A stretch of 64,000 bases of DNA, from NCBI GenBank assembly GCA_022510785.1, contig JAFLSV010000001.1:62001-126000 (forward strand), written 5' to 3'. This document shows, one piece after another, positions 29,512-38,824 of the stretch. The stretch comes from Desulfovibrionaceae bacterium (GTDB taxonomy: Bacteria > Desulfobacterota > Desulfovibrionia > Desulfovibrionales > Desulfovibrionaceae). The translations under genes were made by a program, and so were the position numbers. Each line of letters opens with the position of its first letter. Positions within the stretch are counted from its first letter, which is position 1. Below the pieces are notes generated by a model. That model worked only from the letters and a program-made list of their open reading frames with translations, did not search any database and was not told where the DNA came from.

Positions 29512-30114
29512 ATGGACACCATATTCAGCGAATTTTTCAGTACCGCTCTTAAACTGTTCGCTCTGATGACGCCACCCGCCGTGCTGAGCGCGTTTTTGAG
29601 TGAAACCAAATCATATTCGGCCGAGCGCAAGCGATCCACCGCCATACATACGGGCGTAGCGGTATTTGTGATCGGCGTGGTTCTCTATTTTTTCGGAGAA
29701 AGTATTTTCGGCATATTTGGCTTCACCCTGGATGCTTTCCGCATAGGTTCAGGCGTGCTTCTGTTTCTTACGGCCGTTTCCCTGATGAATGAAACCATGG
29801 ATCACCAAGCCATGTCCGGTGACGAGGATATCAGCGTGGTGCCGCTGGCCATTCCCCTGTGCATGGGACCAGCCTCCATCGGTACCGTCATGGTTATGGG
29901 GGCTTCTGCCGTTTCCCTGCGGGAAAGGCTTATCGGGGCTTCCGCCCTGCTGGTGGCTTCAGGGGGAATTCTTCTTCTGCTGCTCATGGCCGAAAGTGTG
30001 GAAAAGGTCTTGCGCCGGACGGGCATTGCCGTGCTGTCCAAGCTGACCGGGCTGCTTCTGGCCGCCATAGCAGCCCAGGTTATTTTTACCGGTATTCATT
30101 CTTTTTTGCAGTGA
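29512..30114 (+). CDS. MarC family integral membrane protein
   Basis: LKLFALMTPPAVLSAFLSETKSYS...IAIPL-like PLAIPLCMGPASIGTVMVMGA; multiple TM stretches. Confidence 0.85.
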   Translation: MDTIFSEFFSTALKLFALMTPPAVLSAFLSETKSYSAERKRSTAIHTGVAVFVIGVVLYFFGESIFGIFGFTLDAFRIGSGVLLFLTAVSLMNETMDHQAMSGDEDISVVPLAIPLCMGPASIGTVMVMGASAVSLRERLIGASALLVASGGILLLLLMAESVEKVLRRTGIAVLSKLTGLLLAAIAAQVIFTGIHSFLQ

Positions 30115-30170
30115 GGACGCCTGACAGGACACAGCGGCAGCGTTGCTCCGATGCGGGAAAGCGGGCAGGG

Positions 30171-30476
30171 CTAAGCTTCAGCAGCCTTGCGGCGGCGCGC
30201 CCACCACGCCCAGTCCCTGCATTCCTCAGGCAGATTCGGATCGCGTGCCTGGGCCACCGCACAGCAAAAAACGTCGTATTGGCAGATATCCACGCTTTGC
30301 CCCGTGCGGCGGCACAGCTCGTCATACAAAAGCCGGGGATCGGAGGCGGCAAGCTTGGCCGGGGTATCGACTCCCAGCAGCAGCAAATCCCGGAGTGTGG
30401 CCGGCCCCACGGAACACAAATTCAGCAGGGGATGATTTTTGGGCGCAAGCTTGCCTGAAGAGGTCGATTGAGCCAT
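30171..30476 (-). CDS. helix-hairpin-helix 'pathogenicity locus' (Cdd1-like) protein
   Basis: LCSVGPATLRDLLLLGVDTPAKLAASDPRLLYDELCRRTGQSVDICQYDVFCCAVAQA; start approximate. Confidence 0.75.
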   Translation of the reverse strand: MAQSTSSGKLAPKNHPLLNLCSVGPATLRDLLLLGVDTPAKLAASDPRLLYDELCRRTGQSVDICQYDVFCCAVAQARDPNLPEECRDWAWWARRRKAAEA

Positions 30477-30642
30477 GCACATACTCCGTCAAGCGCGGCG
30501 TCACCCCTGCCTGAATCAGGTGATTTGCCTGCTTGGCAAAAAATAGTGCCTATACTATGAAAAGTCAAATCCACCGCCATACACTATATTTAAAATAAAG
30601 CATTGTATCATGATTCTGGTATGGCATAAGGAGCTCTAGCCT

Positions 30643-31797
30643 ATGACCGACGATAAGCAGCGTTTTGAATCCCGAGCCTTCTTAGTGCTGTTGGCCGTTG
30701 CCACTGGTCTGTTTGGGTGTTTGCTGTTTCCTTTTTTTGACGTTGTATTCTGGGCTGTTGTCATTGCCGTGCTTTTTGAACCGTTCAACGTCTTTTTGCG
30801 CGACCGGCGCGGGCTGCATCCCAATATGGCATCACTGCTGACGATTCTTTTCTGTCTGCTGGTCATGATTGTTCCCCTGGCGTGGATATTCTCGTCCTGC
30901 GCGCAGGAAGCGGCTGCCCTGTACGCGCGCCTGACGGCCGGTACAGCCAGTCTGGCCGATACGGTGGATAAGCTGCGGGAAACCTTTCCCTCTGTGCTGA
31001 AGTGGCTTGCCCGGTATGGATACGATGCCGCATACATCAAGGCGCAGCTCAGGCAGATGACCCTCGGCGCCGGAAAGTTCATTGCGGCCAATACTGTGGC
31101 CTTCGGGGGTGGCGCGGCGCATTTTCTGACCAGCCTGGCACTGGTGCTTTATATCGCATTTTTTCTGGTGCGTGACGGCGAACGCTTCAAGGCGCTGCTG
31201 ATTCTTGCCCTGCCTTTTGGCGATGAGCGGGAAAAACTGCTGCTTCGCAAGTTTGCGGAAGTCATGCGGGCCACGGTGAAGGGAAGCCTGCTGGTGGCTA
31301 TGGTTCAGGGAACATTGGGAGGACTGATTTTCTGGGCGCTGGATATTCACGCTCCGGTGATGTGGGGCGTTGTGATGACGCTGCTGTCGCTTATTCCTGT
31401 CGTGGGCGCGGCTCTGGTATGGGCGCCTGCCGCGCTGCTCCTGCTGGCAGCCGGGCATTTGTGGCAGGGACTCATTTTGATTGCCTATGGCTCCTGCGTT
31501 ATTGGGCTGGCAGACAACCTGCTGCGTCCCCTGCTTGTGGGGCGAGACACCAAGCTCCCGGATTTTTTGATTTTACTGTCCACCCTGGGTGGCTTTATCA
31601 TGTTTGGCATGGACGGCTTTGTATCCGGCCCCACCCTGGCGGTGCTGTTTGTCACCGTTTGGCAAATATTTATCGATGAACGCGAACCTCTGATCGCGGC
31701 GGACAATGCCCCGCGCGTGAATTCCGGGGCGAACGGACATACGTTGATCCGTCCGAAACGAGCAAACCGGCGGCCTCGGCGCCTGAGGGCACGGTGA
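30643..31797 (+). CDS. AI-2E family transporter
   Basis: polytopic; FPFFDVVFWAVVIAVLFEPFNVFLR, GVVMTLLSLIPVVGAALVWAPAALLLL, DNLLRPLLVGRDTKLPDFLILLSTLGG. Confidence 0.9.
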   Translation: MTDDKQRFESRAFLVLLAVATGLFGCLLFPFFDVVFWAVVIAVLFEPFNVFLRDRRGLHPNMASLLTILFCLLVMIVPLAWIFSSCAQEAAALYARLTAGTASLADTVDKLRETFPSVLKWLARYGYDAAYIKAQLRQMTLGAGKFIAANTVAFGGGAAHFLTSLALVLYIAFFLVRDGERFKALLILALPFGDEREKLLLRKFAEVMRATVKGSLLVAMVQGTLGGLIFWALDIHAPVMWGVVMTLLSLIPVVGAALVWAPAALLLLAAGHLWQGLILIAYGSCVIGLADNLLRPLLVGRDTKLPDFLILLSTLGGFIMFGMDGFVSGPTLAVLFVTVWQIFIDEREPLIAADNAPRVNSGANGHTLIRPKRANRRPRRLRAR

Positions 31798-31809
31798 GCA
31801 ATCCTGCCA

Positions 31810-31837
31810 TTGACAAAAATTATAAATAGAGTATGTT
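31810..31837 (+). promoter_or_regulatory. putative sigma70-type promoter for the TRAP operon
   Basis: TTGACA (31810-31815), 16-bp spacer, TATGTT (31832-31837). Confidence 0.4.
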
Positions 31838-31956
31838 CTAATAAATAAAAGGGAACTTGTGGGCCTGTTCGCCGTGAGAGCCGAAAAAAGTGTGAAACAT
31901 CCACTTGGCGCATCATGGAAAACATTCGGCCAATTTGGGAACCAAAGGAGTATGGT

Positions 31957-33027
31957 ATGTGCAAAAAGTTTGCAGGCATGGCTCTTGCCGCTTTGGTGGG
32001 CGGAGTTCTGGCGTTTGGGGGCGTGGCTGAAGCCAAGGGTTTTAAAGATCTTTCCTTCAACGGAAGCTATCTGCCCCGCCATCCAACCGTGGTGCATGTG
32101 TTCGAGCCCTTCTTTAAAGCCGCTGAAGAAAAATTTCCGGGCAAGAATGGCTTGAGCTTCCACTATTTTGCCAGTGGCGATTTGTATCCTGAGGCGGAAG
32201 GCATGACCGCCCTCACGGACGGCCGCGTGGACTTCGGATGCGTGCGTCCCGCAATTTTCCCCGGTAATATGAACCTGCTGGCCTCTGTGGCCATTCCCGG
32301 CATGTGCCCGAACGCCACCGTGGGTTCGCTGGTCACGCAGGAACTGCTGGATGAATTTCCCGAAGTGCGGGCCGAACTGCCGCAGAATTCTTTGCCCTTT
32401 GTGGGCTGGGCCTCCGCTCCCTATCAGATCCATACGATCACTCCCGTCAGGAATATGGAAGAACTGAAGGGCAAAAAAATCATCGTGTGGGACGCCACCA
32501 CCCTTGAAATTGCCAAGGCTCTGGGCGCGACCCCCATACGCATGGCCTCTCCCGATACCTACCTGGCCCTGTCCAAGGGTATGGGCGACGGCGTGCTGTG
32601 CCCTCTGGCGCCGCTGCGTTCTTACAAAATTACCGAAGCGACGAAGTATCACCTGATTCTGAACGTCGCGGTCAACACTTTCATCATCGATGTGCATAAG
32701 CCCCTGTGGGATGAAATGCCGCAGGATATGCGCGACTGGCTGAGTGCCGAGGGCGGAATCAAGATGGCCCGGGCCTGCGGCAAGAGCCTTGATGACGGCG
32801 CGGCCGCGGACACAAAGTGGATGGAAGATCAGGGGCATGAGTTCTTCTATCTTTCCGATGAAGAACGCGCCAAGGCACTGGAACCCCTGGCCGTGTTCAT
32901 CGACCAGTGGAAAACCGAGGAATGCAAGGGCATGGATCCCGCTCTGGTGGACAAGGTGCTGGCCTTTGTCCAGGAACGCAGCCGCTACCATACGGATCAG
33001 TGGAACGCCGGAGCTTACAAGGACTAA
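31957..33027 (+). CDS. dctP: TRAP transporter substrate-binding protein (DctP)
   Basis: signal peptide MCKKFAGMALAALVGGVLAFGGVAEA; DctP-like body; followed by fused DctQM. Confidence 0.88.
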   Translation: MCKKFAGMALAALVGGVLAFGGVAEAKGFKDLSFNGSYLPRHPTVVHVFEPFFKAAEEKFPGKNGLSFHYFASGDLYPEAEGMTALTDGRVDFGCVRPAIFPGNMNLLASVAIPGMCPNATVGSLVTQELLDEFPEVRAELPQNSLPFVGWASAPYQIHTITPVRNMEELKGKKIIVWDATTLEIAKALGATPIRMASPDTYLALSKGMGDGVLCPLAPLRSYKITEATKYHLILNVAVNTFIIDVHKPLWDEMPQDMRDWLSAEGGIKMARACGKSLDDGAAADTKWMEDQGHEFFYLSDEERAKALEPLAVFIDQWKTEECKGMDPALVDKVLAFVQERSRYHTDQWNAGAYKD

Positions 33028-33044
33028 GGCCTCAGTCCGATTTC

Positions 33045-33072
33045 ACGCCGCCCGCATCTGTGCGGGCGGCGT
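33045..33072 (+). terminator. strong hairpin (terminator or attenuator) between dctP and dctQM
   Basis: acgccgcccgca-tctg-tgcgggcggcgt, perfect 12-bp stem; only a short T run follows. Confidence 0.6.
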
Positions 33073-33152
33073 TTGCGTCCATAGCGCTCACTTCTGTCGG
33101 CTTTCCCGGATAACCGCGCATTTTTGCGCTGAATCGCGTCACTGAGGTTTGT

Positions 33153-35090
33153 ATGACAGACTCCACCACTCTCGGGCAGGGGGATCTCCCAAAGCAGGAC
33201 GGATCTTTGGCACGGCTTGCCTTCCTGCTTGATCGGCTGTGCTCCAAAGCCAACTGGCTGGCATACATTGCCGTGGCTATTATGCCTGTGCTCATTTGCG
33301 CGGACGTGGTAGGGCGGATTGTGGGAACCGGAGTGCCCGGGGCGCTGGAGCTGCAGCAAAATCTTCTGGTTCTGGCCACATATGGCATCATGGGCTGGCT
33401 GCAGTCGCGCGATCAGCACATGAGCATTGACTTTGTCTATAAGCACATGAAAGGCGGCGGCAAAGCCTGGGCTGATGTGTTTGTGATCAGTATGACCCTG
33501 GTGATTCTGTGTGTGCTGTCCTGGGAATCCGTGCATATCTTTATGACCAAGATAGGCACACTTTCCCTGGAACTGTATCTGCCCCTGGAACTCTATTACT
33601 GGATGCCCATATTCGGTCTGGCCCTTACCTTGATTGTGGTCGCCCTCCAGACGGTTCGCCACATCACGGGGGCATTGAGGGACGGACACGCCCTGAGCGT
33701 GGTGCTTGCCCTGATGCTGACCGCGGCTTTGGTATACCTTCCGTTCTGGTACCGGGAATCGGACTACGAAGTGTCCAATCTGGTGCTGGGCGGCATTGCC
33801 TTTTTGCTGCTCTTTTTCTTCCTGTTCATGAAAATGCCCATCGGATGGACCATGTGCACCATCGGCGCCATGGGCTCCATTGCCATCTACCGCACGGTCA
33901 ACGCCGCCCTGGCCGTGGTGGGCTCCACCCCCTACAGCGCCACGGCTTCCTATAGCCTGGTGGCGCTGCCATTGTTTGTGCTCATGGGCTGTCTCATCTT
34001 ATATTCAGGCATTTCCGTGGATTTGTTTAATTCCGCCAACAAGTGGATTGGTCACCTGCCCGGCGGCATGGGCATGGCGGGCGTGGCGGGCTGCACCGGC
34101 TTTGCGGCCGTATGCGGCGATTCTTTGGCCACCGCCGTGACCATGGGGTCCGTGTCGTTACCTGAAATGCAGAACCTCAAGTATGATCCGGCCCTGGCCA
34201 CGGGGTCTCTGGCGGCGGGCGGCACGCTGGGTATCCTCATCCCGCCGAGCGCCGGTTTTATTATCTACGGCATTGTCACTGAAGTTTCCATCGGTCGTTT
34301 GTTCCTGGCTGGTCTCATGCCTGGCTTGCTGCTGGCGGGCATGTTCATGACCTATATCTATATCACGGCCGTCCGCCATCCGGAAATGGCTCCGCGCGGC
34401 CCCCGGTACAGCCTGAGTGAAAAGGTGCGCTCCTCGTTGGGGCTGCTGCCTATTCTGGCTTTGTTTGTGCTGGTGCTGGGCTGCATTGTGAAGGGGATAT
34501 GCAGCCCCACGGAAGGCGGCGCCGTGGGCGTGGCCGGAGCATTCTTCTATGCTCTGGCACGCCGCAAGCTCACAAAAGAAAATTTGCTGGCATCCCTGGA
34601 TGAAACCGCTATCCTGACAGGGCGCATCATGCTTATCATGGTGGGGGTGGGGATGCTGAGCTTTTTCTTCGCCCAGTCGCGCCTTCCCTTCCTGCTGGCG
34701 GATTTTATCGCAGGGCTTGAGTTCAACAAGTTCGTCATTTTTGGCATTATCGTGGTTATATACGTCATTCTTGGCTGCATGATGAACGTCATTCCCATGC
34801 TGATGCTGACCCTGCCGTCCATCTTCCCCACCGTGCTGGCCATGGGCTTTGACCCTGTGTGGTTCGGCGTGGTTTCCGTCATGATTATGGAAATGGGGCA
34901 AATTACCCCGCCTGTTGGCGTGGTGGTGTTTGCCCTGTCCGGCGTGGCCAAGGGCATCCCCATGGAAACCATATTCAGGGGGATTGTCCCCTTTGTGGCC
35001 ATCATGATTGTGGGCGTCATTCTGGTGACCGTCTTCCCCGGCATCGCCACATGGCTGCCCTATTCCATCATGGGACCTGAGCTTATGTGA
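33153..35090 (+). CDS. TRAP transporter fused small/large permease (DctQM)
   Basis: N-terminal 4-TM DctQ region, then DctM (LVALPLFVLMGCLILYSGIS, GDSLATAVTMGSVSLPEM, GTLGILIPPSAGFIIYGIVTEVSIGRLFLAG). Confidence 0.93.
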   Translation: MTDSTTLGQGDLPKQDGSLARLAFLLDRLCSKANWLAYIAVAIMPVLICADVVGRIVGTGVPGALELQQNLLVLATYGIMGWLQSRDQHMSIDFVYKHMKGGGKAWADVFVISMTLVILCVLSWESVHIFMTKIGTLSLELYLPLELYYWMPIFGLALTLIVVALQTVRHITGALRDGHALSVVLALMLTAALVYLPFWYRESDYEVSNLVLGGIAFLLLFFFLFMKMPIGWTMCTIGAMGSIAIYRTVNAALAVVGSTPYSATASYSLVALPLFVLMGCLILYSGISVDLFNSANKWIGHLPGGMGMAGVAGCTGFAAVCGDSLATAVTMGSVSLPEMQNLKYDPALATGSLAAGGTLGILIPPSAGFIIYGIVTEVSIGRLFLAGLMPGLLLAGMFMTYIYITAVRHPEMAPRGPRYSLSEKVRSSLGLLPILALFVLVLGCIVKGICSPTEGGAVGVAGAFFYALARRKLTKENLLASLDETAILTGRIMLIMVGVGMLSFFFAQSRLPFLLADFIAGLEFNKFVIFGIIVVIYVILGCMMNVIPMLMLTLPSIFPTVLAMGFDPVWFGVVSVMIMEMGQITPPVGVVVFALSGVAKGIPMETIFRGIVPFVAIMIVGVILVTVFPGIATWLPYSIMGPELM

Positions 35091-35128
35091 CATAAGCCAA
35101 AATGGGCATCTGCATTCTTTGTGATGCG

Positions 35129-35155
35129 AAAAGGCCGGGATATTCCCGGCCTTTT
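35129..35155 (+). terminator. rho-independent-like terminator after dctQM
   Basis: aaaaggccggga-tat-tcccggcctttt, perfect 12-bp stem. Confidence 0.75.
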
Positions 35156-35573
35156 CCATGAGCGCCGCTCCCTTTGTCGGCACGCGCGTCCCCAGATGTC
35201 CTGAACACGGCCATGCCCGTCAACGTGCGCAACCGTGCCATCTGATACTGCAACGACCAGGTCATGGCCGGCCACCCGTCAGTGCGACGCCATTTCCCGG
35301 GCGCCGGGCCGGGCGCTCAGGGTAGGGCGACGGCAGCGCCTTGGGCAAGGTCATTGCGCTTTTGGGAAACAATTCGGGCAAGCTTCAGCGCGCGTCTCAA
35401 TCTTTCCGTTGCCGGAACCCCTGGCGCAATATTCACGGGCCAAAGCGGTGTTTCGGGAAACAACATGGCTTAAACGGGAAGAAAGGTTGCCATCCGGCAC
35501 GGGCGGCTCACGTCTTCTCCCTGGAAATGGAGCGGCTGGAAATCGGGGGACTGATCAATCAGGTCAAAAGTGA

Positions 35574-35637
35574 AGCTTTCTTTTTGCCGGAATCCCTGAT
35601 ATCTGTTCAAGGTGGTGGCTTCTTGCATCGGGTTGGG
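35574..35637 (+). repeat. degenerate dispersed repeat, copy B
   Basis: see copy A at 23081-23142. Confidence 0.55.
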
Positions 35638-35759
35638 CGCTTTTACCACAATTCTAGCCAATGTGGCGGGCCGCTTCCATTTCCTGGGCGTGTGAAACGT
35701 TTTCCGCCAGGCATTTCTTTCTGTCTTTCAGAAGATTTTTGTGAGAAGGGGGGGATTTC

Positions 35760-36002
35760 ATGTTAAACTTTAAGTATTTGAAAGAAATTGAAACCTACAT
35801 GAAATCCGGTGAGATGGAAAAGGACTTCACATGGTCGGTGGAAGAACGCCGCCACGAAATGCTGGATTTTTTGGATAAACTCATGGATCTTGGGGAACTG
35901 GCCGATCAAACGGCCACGGCCATTATTTTTAAAGGCTCGGCCCTGGGGGCGCTGATGGGCACGCCCAAATCCCAGAAAGGTTCCCCGCCTGAGGCCGGGT
36001 AA
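35760..36002 (+). CDS. hypothetical small protein
   Basis: 80-aa ORF, MLNFKYLKEIETYMKSGEMEKDFTWSVEERRHEMLDFLDKL; purine-rich stretch with G7 just upstream of ATG. Confidence 0.6.
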   Translation: MLNFKYLKEIETYMKSGEMEKDFTWSVEERRHEMLDFLDKLMDLGELADQTATAIIFKGSALGALMGTPKSQKGSPPEAG

Positions 36003-36018
36003 CACATAGCCAGGCCGC

Positions 36019-36744
36019 TCAATCCCGCTCCGTTGTCAGGGCATAGAAGCGGCGCATGTCCGCGCCCACCCGGTAGCGGGCGGATGCTCGTATGCGCCAG
36101 CCGGTTGCCGGGCCGGGGGCGTTCCGTGTACCTGGCTCTATATCCTCTTTTGTTAGGAGGATGACATATCCCCCCGGCGCCAGGTACGGACGCACCAGCC
36201 GCAGAAGTTTCGGCCAGGGCATAAAGGCCCGGCTGATGACACAATCAGCCTGTCTGCCCGGCATAAAGGCTTCGGCCCGCCCCCGGAAAACATGAGTACC
36301 GGGCAGAGCTATGCGCGTCAGCACCGTGGACAGAAAAATCGCCCGCTTTTCCCTTGCCTCCACCAGCCAGTATTCACCGCGCGGCCATACGATGCGCAGA
36401 GGTATGCCGGGCAGTCCCGCCCCGGCGCCCAGATCCCAGAGGCAGGGAGATGCCGTATGCGTGCCCTGCGCGCTGGCGCCGGCCTCAGGCAGGATGTCAG
36501 CGCTGAGAAAACGGGCCAGCTCAAAGCTGTCGAACACCAGTCGATCGAGCGTTTCCGCCCAGGAATGCGTGCCCACCAGATTCATGGCCCCATTCCATCG
36601 CATGAGCAGGCCGAGGTACGCAGCCAAGGCATTTGCCTGATCCGTTTTCAGTTCCCAGCCGGCCCCGCGGCAGCGTTCGGCAAGCGCGGTGGCTGTGCAG
36701 GGCGTTTCCTTAGAATTGATCGTCTTCACTGCGCCATGCGTCAA
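36019..36744 (-). CDS. rsmG: 16S rRNA (guanine527-N7)-methyltransferase
   Basis: RWNGAMNLVGTHS, WDLGAGAGLPGIPLRIVWPR, RGRAEAF, VISRAFMPWPKLL. Confidence 0.92.
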   Translation of the reverse strand: MTHGAVKTINSKETPCTATALAERCRGAGWELKTDQANALAAYLGLLMRWNGAMNLVGTHSWAETLDRLVFDSFELARFLSADILPEAGASAQGTHTASPCLWDLGAGAGLPGIPLRIVWPRGEYWLVEAREKRAIFLSTVLTRIALPGTHVFRGRAEAFMPGRQADCVISRAFMPWPKLLRLVRPYLAPGGYVILLTKEDIEPGTRNAPGPATGWRIRASARYRVGADMRRFYALTTERD

Positions 36745-37489
36745 AGGTTTTTCTGATAAAGCTTACCACTGCGGCATGTTCTTCCCTGCCGTTGCCCGTT
36801 ACGGGCACGGGAGATCCGAAACGAAAGCGGATGGGCAGCCGAGGCCGGATGAAGCCGATATCCTTGACAAGAAAACCCGTGCCCCAGGCGTCACTTTTGA
36901 GGGCCAGCGGCATTACGGGCACCCCTGCCTTGCGGGCCAGCTTAATACCCAGACTGCTGAACTGGCGCTCGTCCACCGTATGGGAGCGCGTGCCCTGAGG
37001 AAAAATAATGACCGAACGGCCGGCATCCAGATGGCGTTGTCCGCCGTCCAGCACCGAGGCCAAGTCCTCGCGGGGATTGGCACGCCCTACCACAATCGGT
37101 TCGCGTGAGCGCAGCACGGGGCCGAGAAAGGGATATTTGAGCAGCGAATTTTTGACCACAAAGGTCACGTCCCGCACGGGCTGAATGATTCCTGGCAGAA
37201 CAAAGGTTTCCAGCGTGCTCATGTGATTGGCCACAAAAACACAGGGGGTGTTCAGACTGCGCACATGGTCGAATCCGTCAATGCGGATATCCGCCCCCAC
37301 CGCTTCCAGGGCATGCCCCACCGCTTCACTGCTCAAAATCCAGTCGTCGGCTGAGTACACGCCGGCCGCGGCCTGCTTGCCGGCCTGGTATAAGAGCGCG
37401 AGCAGGCGTGCATAGAAGCGCAGGCTGGGGAATAAGCGGGAAGCGGGGGATGGCGTCCGGTAATTGCCGGCGTAGGGGTGTGTATTCAT
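36710..37489 (-). CDS. plsC: 1-acyl-sn-glycerol-3-phosphate acyltransferase
   Basis: VANHMSTLETFVLPG (HxxxxD), IIFPQGTRS; start 37489. Confidence 0.92.
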   Translation of the reverse strand: MNTHPYAGNYRTPSPASRLFPSLRFYARLLALLYQAGKQAAAGVYSADDWILSSEAVGHALEAVGADIRIDGFDHVRSLNTPCVFVANHMSTLETFVLPGIIQPVRDVTFVVKNSLLKYPFLGPVLRSREPIVVGRANPREDLASVLDGGQRHLDAGRSVIIFPQGTRSHTVDERQFSSLGIKLARKAGVPVMPLALKSDAWGTGFLVKDIGFIRPRLPIRFRFGSPVPVTGNGREEHAAVVSFIRKTFDAWRSEDDQF

Positions 37490-37517
37490 AGGCTCTTGCC
37501 TGCAGCAATGTGCTCCG

Positions 37518-38810
37518 TTAAGAGTTTTTGTTTGGGCTGTCCGGCTCATCCTGATGCAGGCTTCGCCACCAGGCCGCCAGGCGGGGTTCCTCGCCCTGGT
37601 CTTTGGGTTGATAGTAACGTTTGCTTGCCACTTCAGGCGGCAGGTAATCCTGCTCCACCCAGGCTCCGGGAAAATTGTGCGGGTACTTGTACGTTTCGCC
37701 GTACCCCCATTCCTTGTGCAGTCTGGTGGTGGCATTGCGAAGATGGAGGGGAACCGCTTGGGGCCCGTTGGTCTTCACTTCGCGCAGCGCGTTGTGATAG
37801 GCCGCGTACGCGGCATTGCTCTTTTTGGACAGAGCGAGATAGACCACGGTTTCAGCCAGCGGAATATAGCCTTCGGGCATTCCCACAAATTCTACGGCCT
37901 GCTGACAGGCCACGGCCAGCGGCAGCGCATGAGGATCCGCCAGGCCGATATCCTCCGAAGCGGAAAGAATGAGACGGCGGCAGACAAAGCGTGGGTCTTC
38001 TCCTCCTTCCAACAGGCAGGCCAGGTAATAGAGCGCGGCGTCAGGGTCGCTGCCCCGGATGGATTTTATAAGCGCCGAGGCCAGTTCATAATGGCTGTCA
38101 CCGTCTTTGTCGTGACGGGTGAGCGCTTCGGGCATGGACTGCCGCACGCCGTCAAGATGGCGCTTATCCTCCGGCAGGGCTGCTGCGTGTTCCACCAGAT
38201 TGAGCAGGGTTCGCCCGTCGCCGTGAGCCATGCTGCTCAAAAAATCCAGGACATCAGGGCTCAGGTCTATGCCCGCCCTGGCCGTTCCGCGTTGCCCGAG
38301 CGTGATCAGGTCGGTTTTGCTCAAAGGACGCAGGCGCAGCACATGCAGGCGGGAGAGCAGCTGGCGGGTAACACTGAAAGAGGGATTTTCCGTCGTCGTG
38401 GCCAGCATGGTGATATCGCCATTTTCCAAAAGGGGAAGGAAAAAATCCTGCTGCGCTTTGGAAAATCGGTGCAATTCGTCCAATACCAGCACATCCACAC
38501 CGGAGAGCTGGCGCCTGAGCTGCTGCAGACCCACCTCCGGGGCGCTCAGGCGCAGAACATTGCGGCCCCGCGCTTTGGCCAGAAGCAGCGCCAGGGTGGA
38601 TTTGCCGCAGCCCGGCGGCCCAAACAGCAAAAGACTGGGAAGACGCGGCGAATCCAGCAGGGCCTGAATACGATCTTTAAGGTGGGGCTGCCCCACAAAG
38701 TCCGCCGTCTCCGAGGGGCGCAGACTTTCAGCCAGGGGCTGGGAAAGGGGCATGGCGCTTTTCTCATGCGTCCGCACATCCGGCATTGTTCGCATATCTC
38801 CCTGCCGCAT
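37518..38810 (-). CDS. rarA: replication-associated recombination protein A (MgsA/RarA AAA ATPase)
   Basis: LLFGPPGCGKSTLALLLA, LVLDELHRFSKAQQDFFLP, EDIGLADPHAL, YKYPHNFPGAWVEQDYLP. Confidence 0.94.
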   Translation of the reverse strand: MRQGDMRTMPDVRTHEKSAMPLSQPLAESLRPSETADFVGQPHLKDRIQALLDSPRLPSLLLFGPPGCGKSTLALLLAKARGRNVLRLSAPEVGLQQLRRQLSGVDVLVLDELHRFSKAQQDFFLPLLENGDITMLATTTENPSFSVTRQLLSRLHVLRLRPLSKTDLITLGQRGTARAGIDLSPDVLDFLSSMAHGDGRTLLNLVEHAAALPEDKRHLDGVRQSMPEALTRHDKDGDSHYELASALIKSIRGSDPDAALYYLACLLEGGEDPRFVCRRLILSASEDIGLADPHALPLAVACQQAVEFVGMPEGYIPLAETVVYLALSKKSNAAYAAYHNALREVKTNGPQAVPLHLRNATTRLHKEWGYGETYKYPHNFPGAWVEQDYLPPEVASKRYYQPKDQGEEPRLAAWWRSLHQDEPDSPNKNS

Positions 38811-38824
38811 ACGCGGTATCTCTG

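Noticed and set aside
35235-35766. Overlapping small ORFs in the interval between dctQM and 35760
   Set aside because: Several short ORFs in conflicting frames with no family resemblance; treated as non-coding or decayed sequence apart from the repeat noted.
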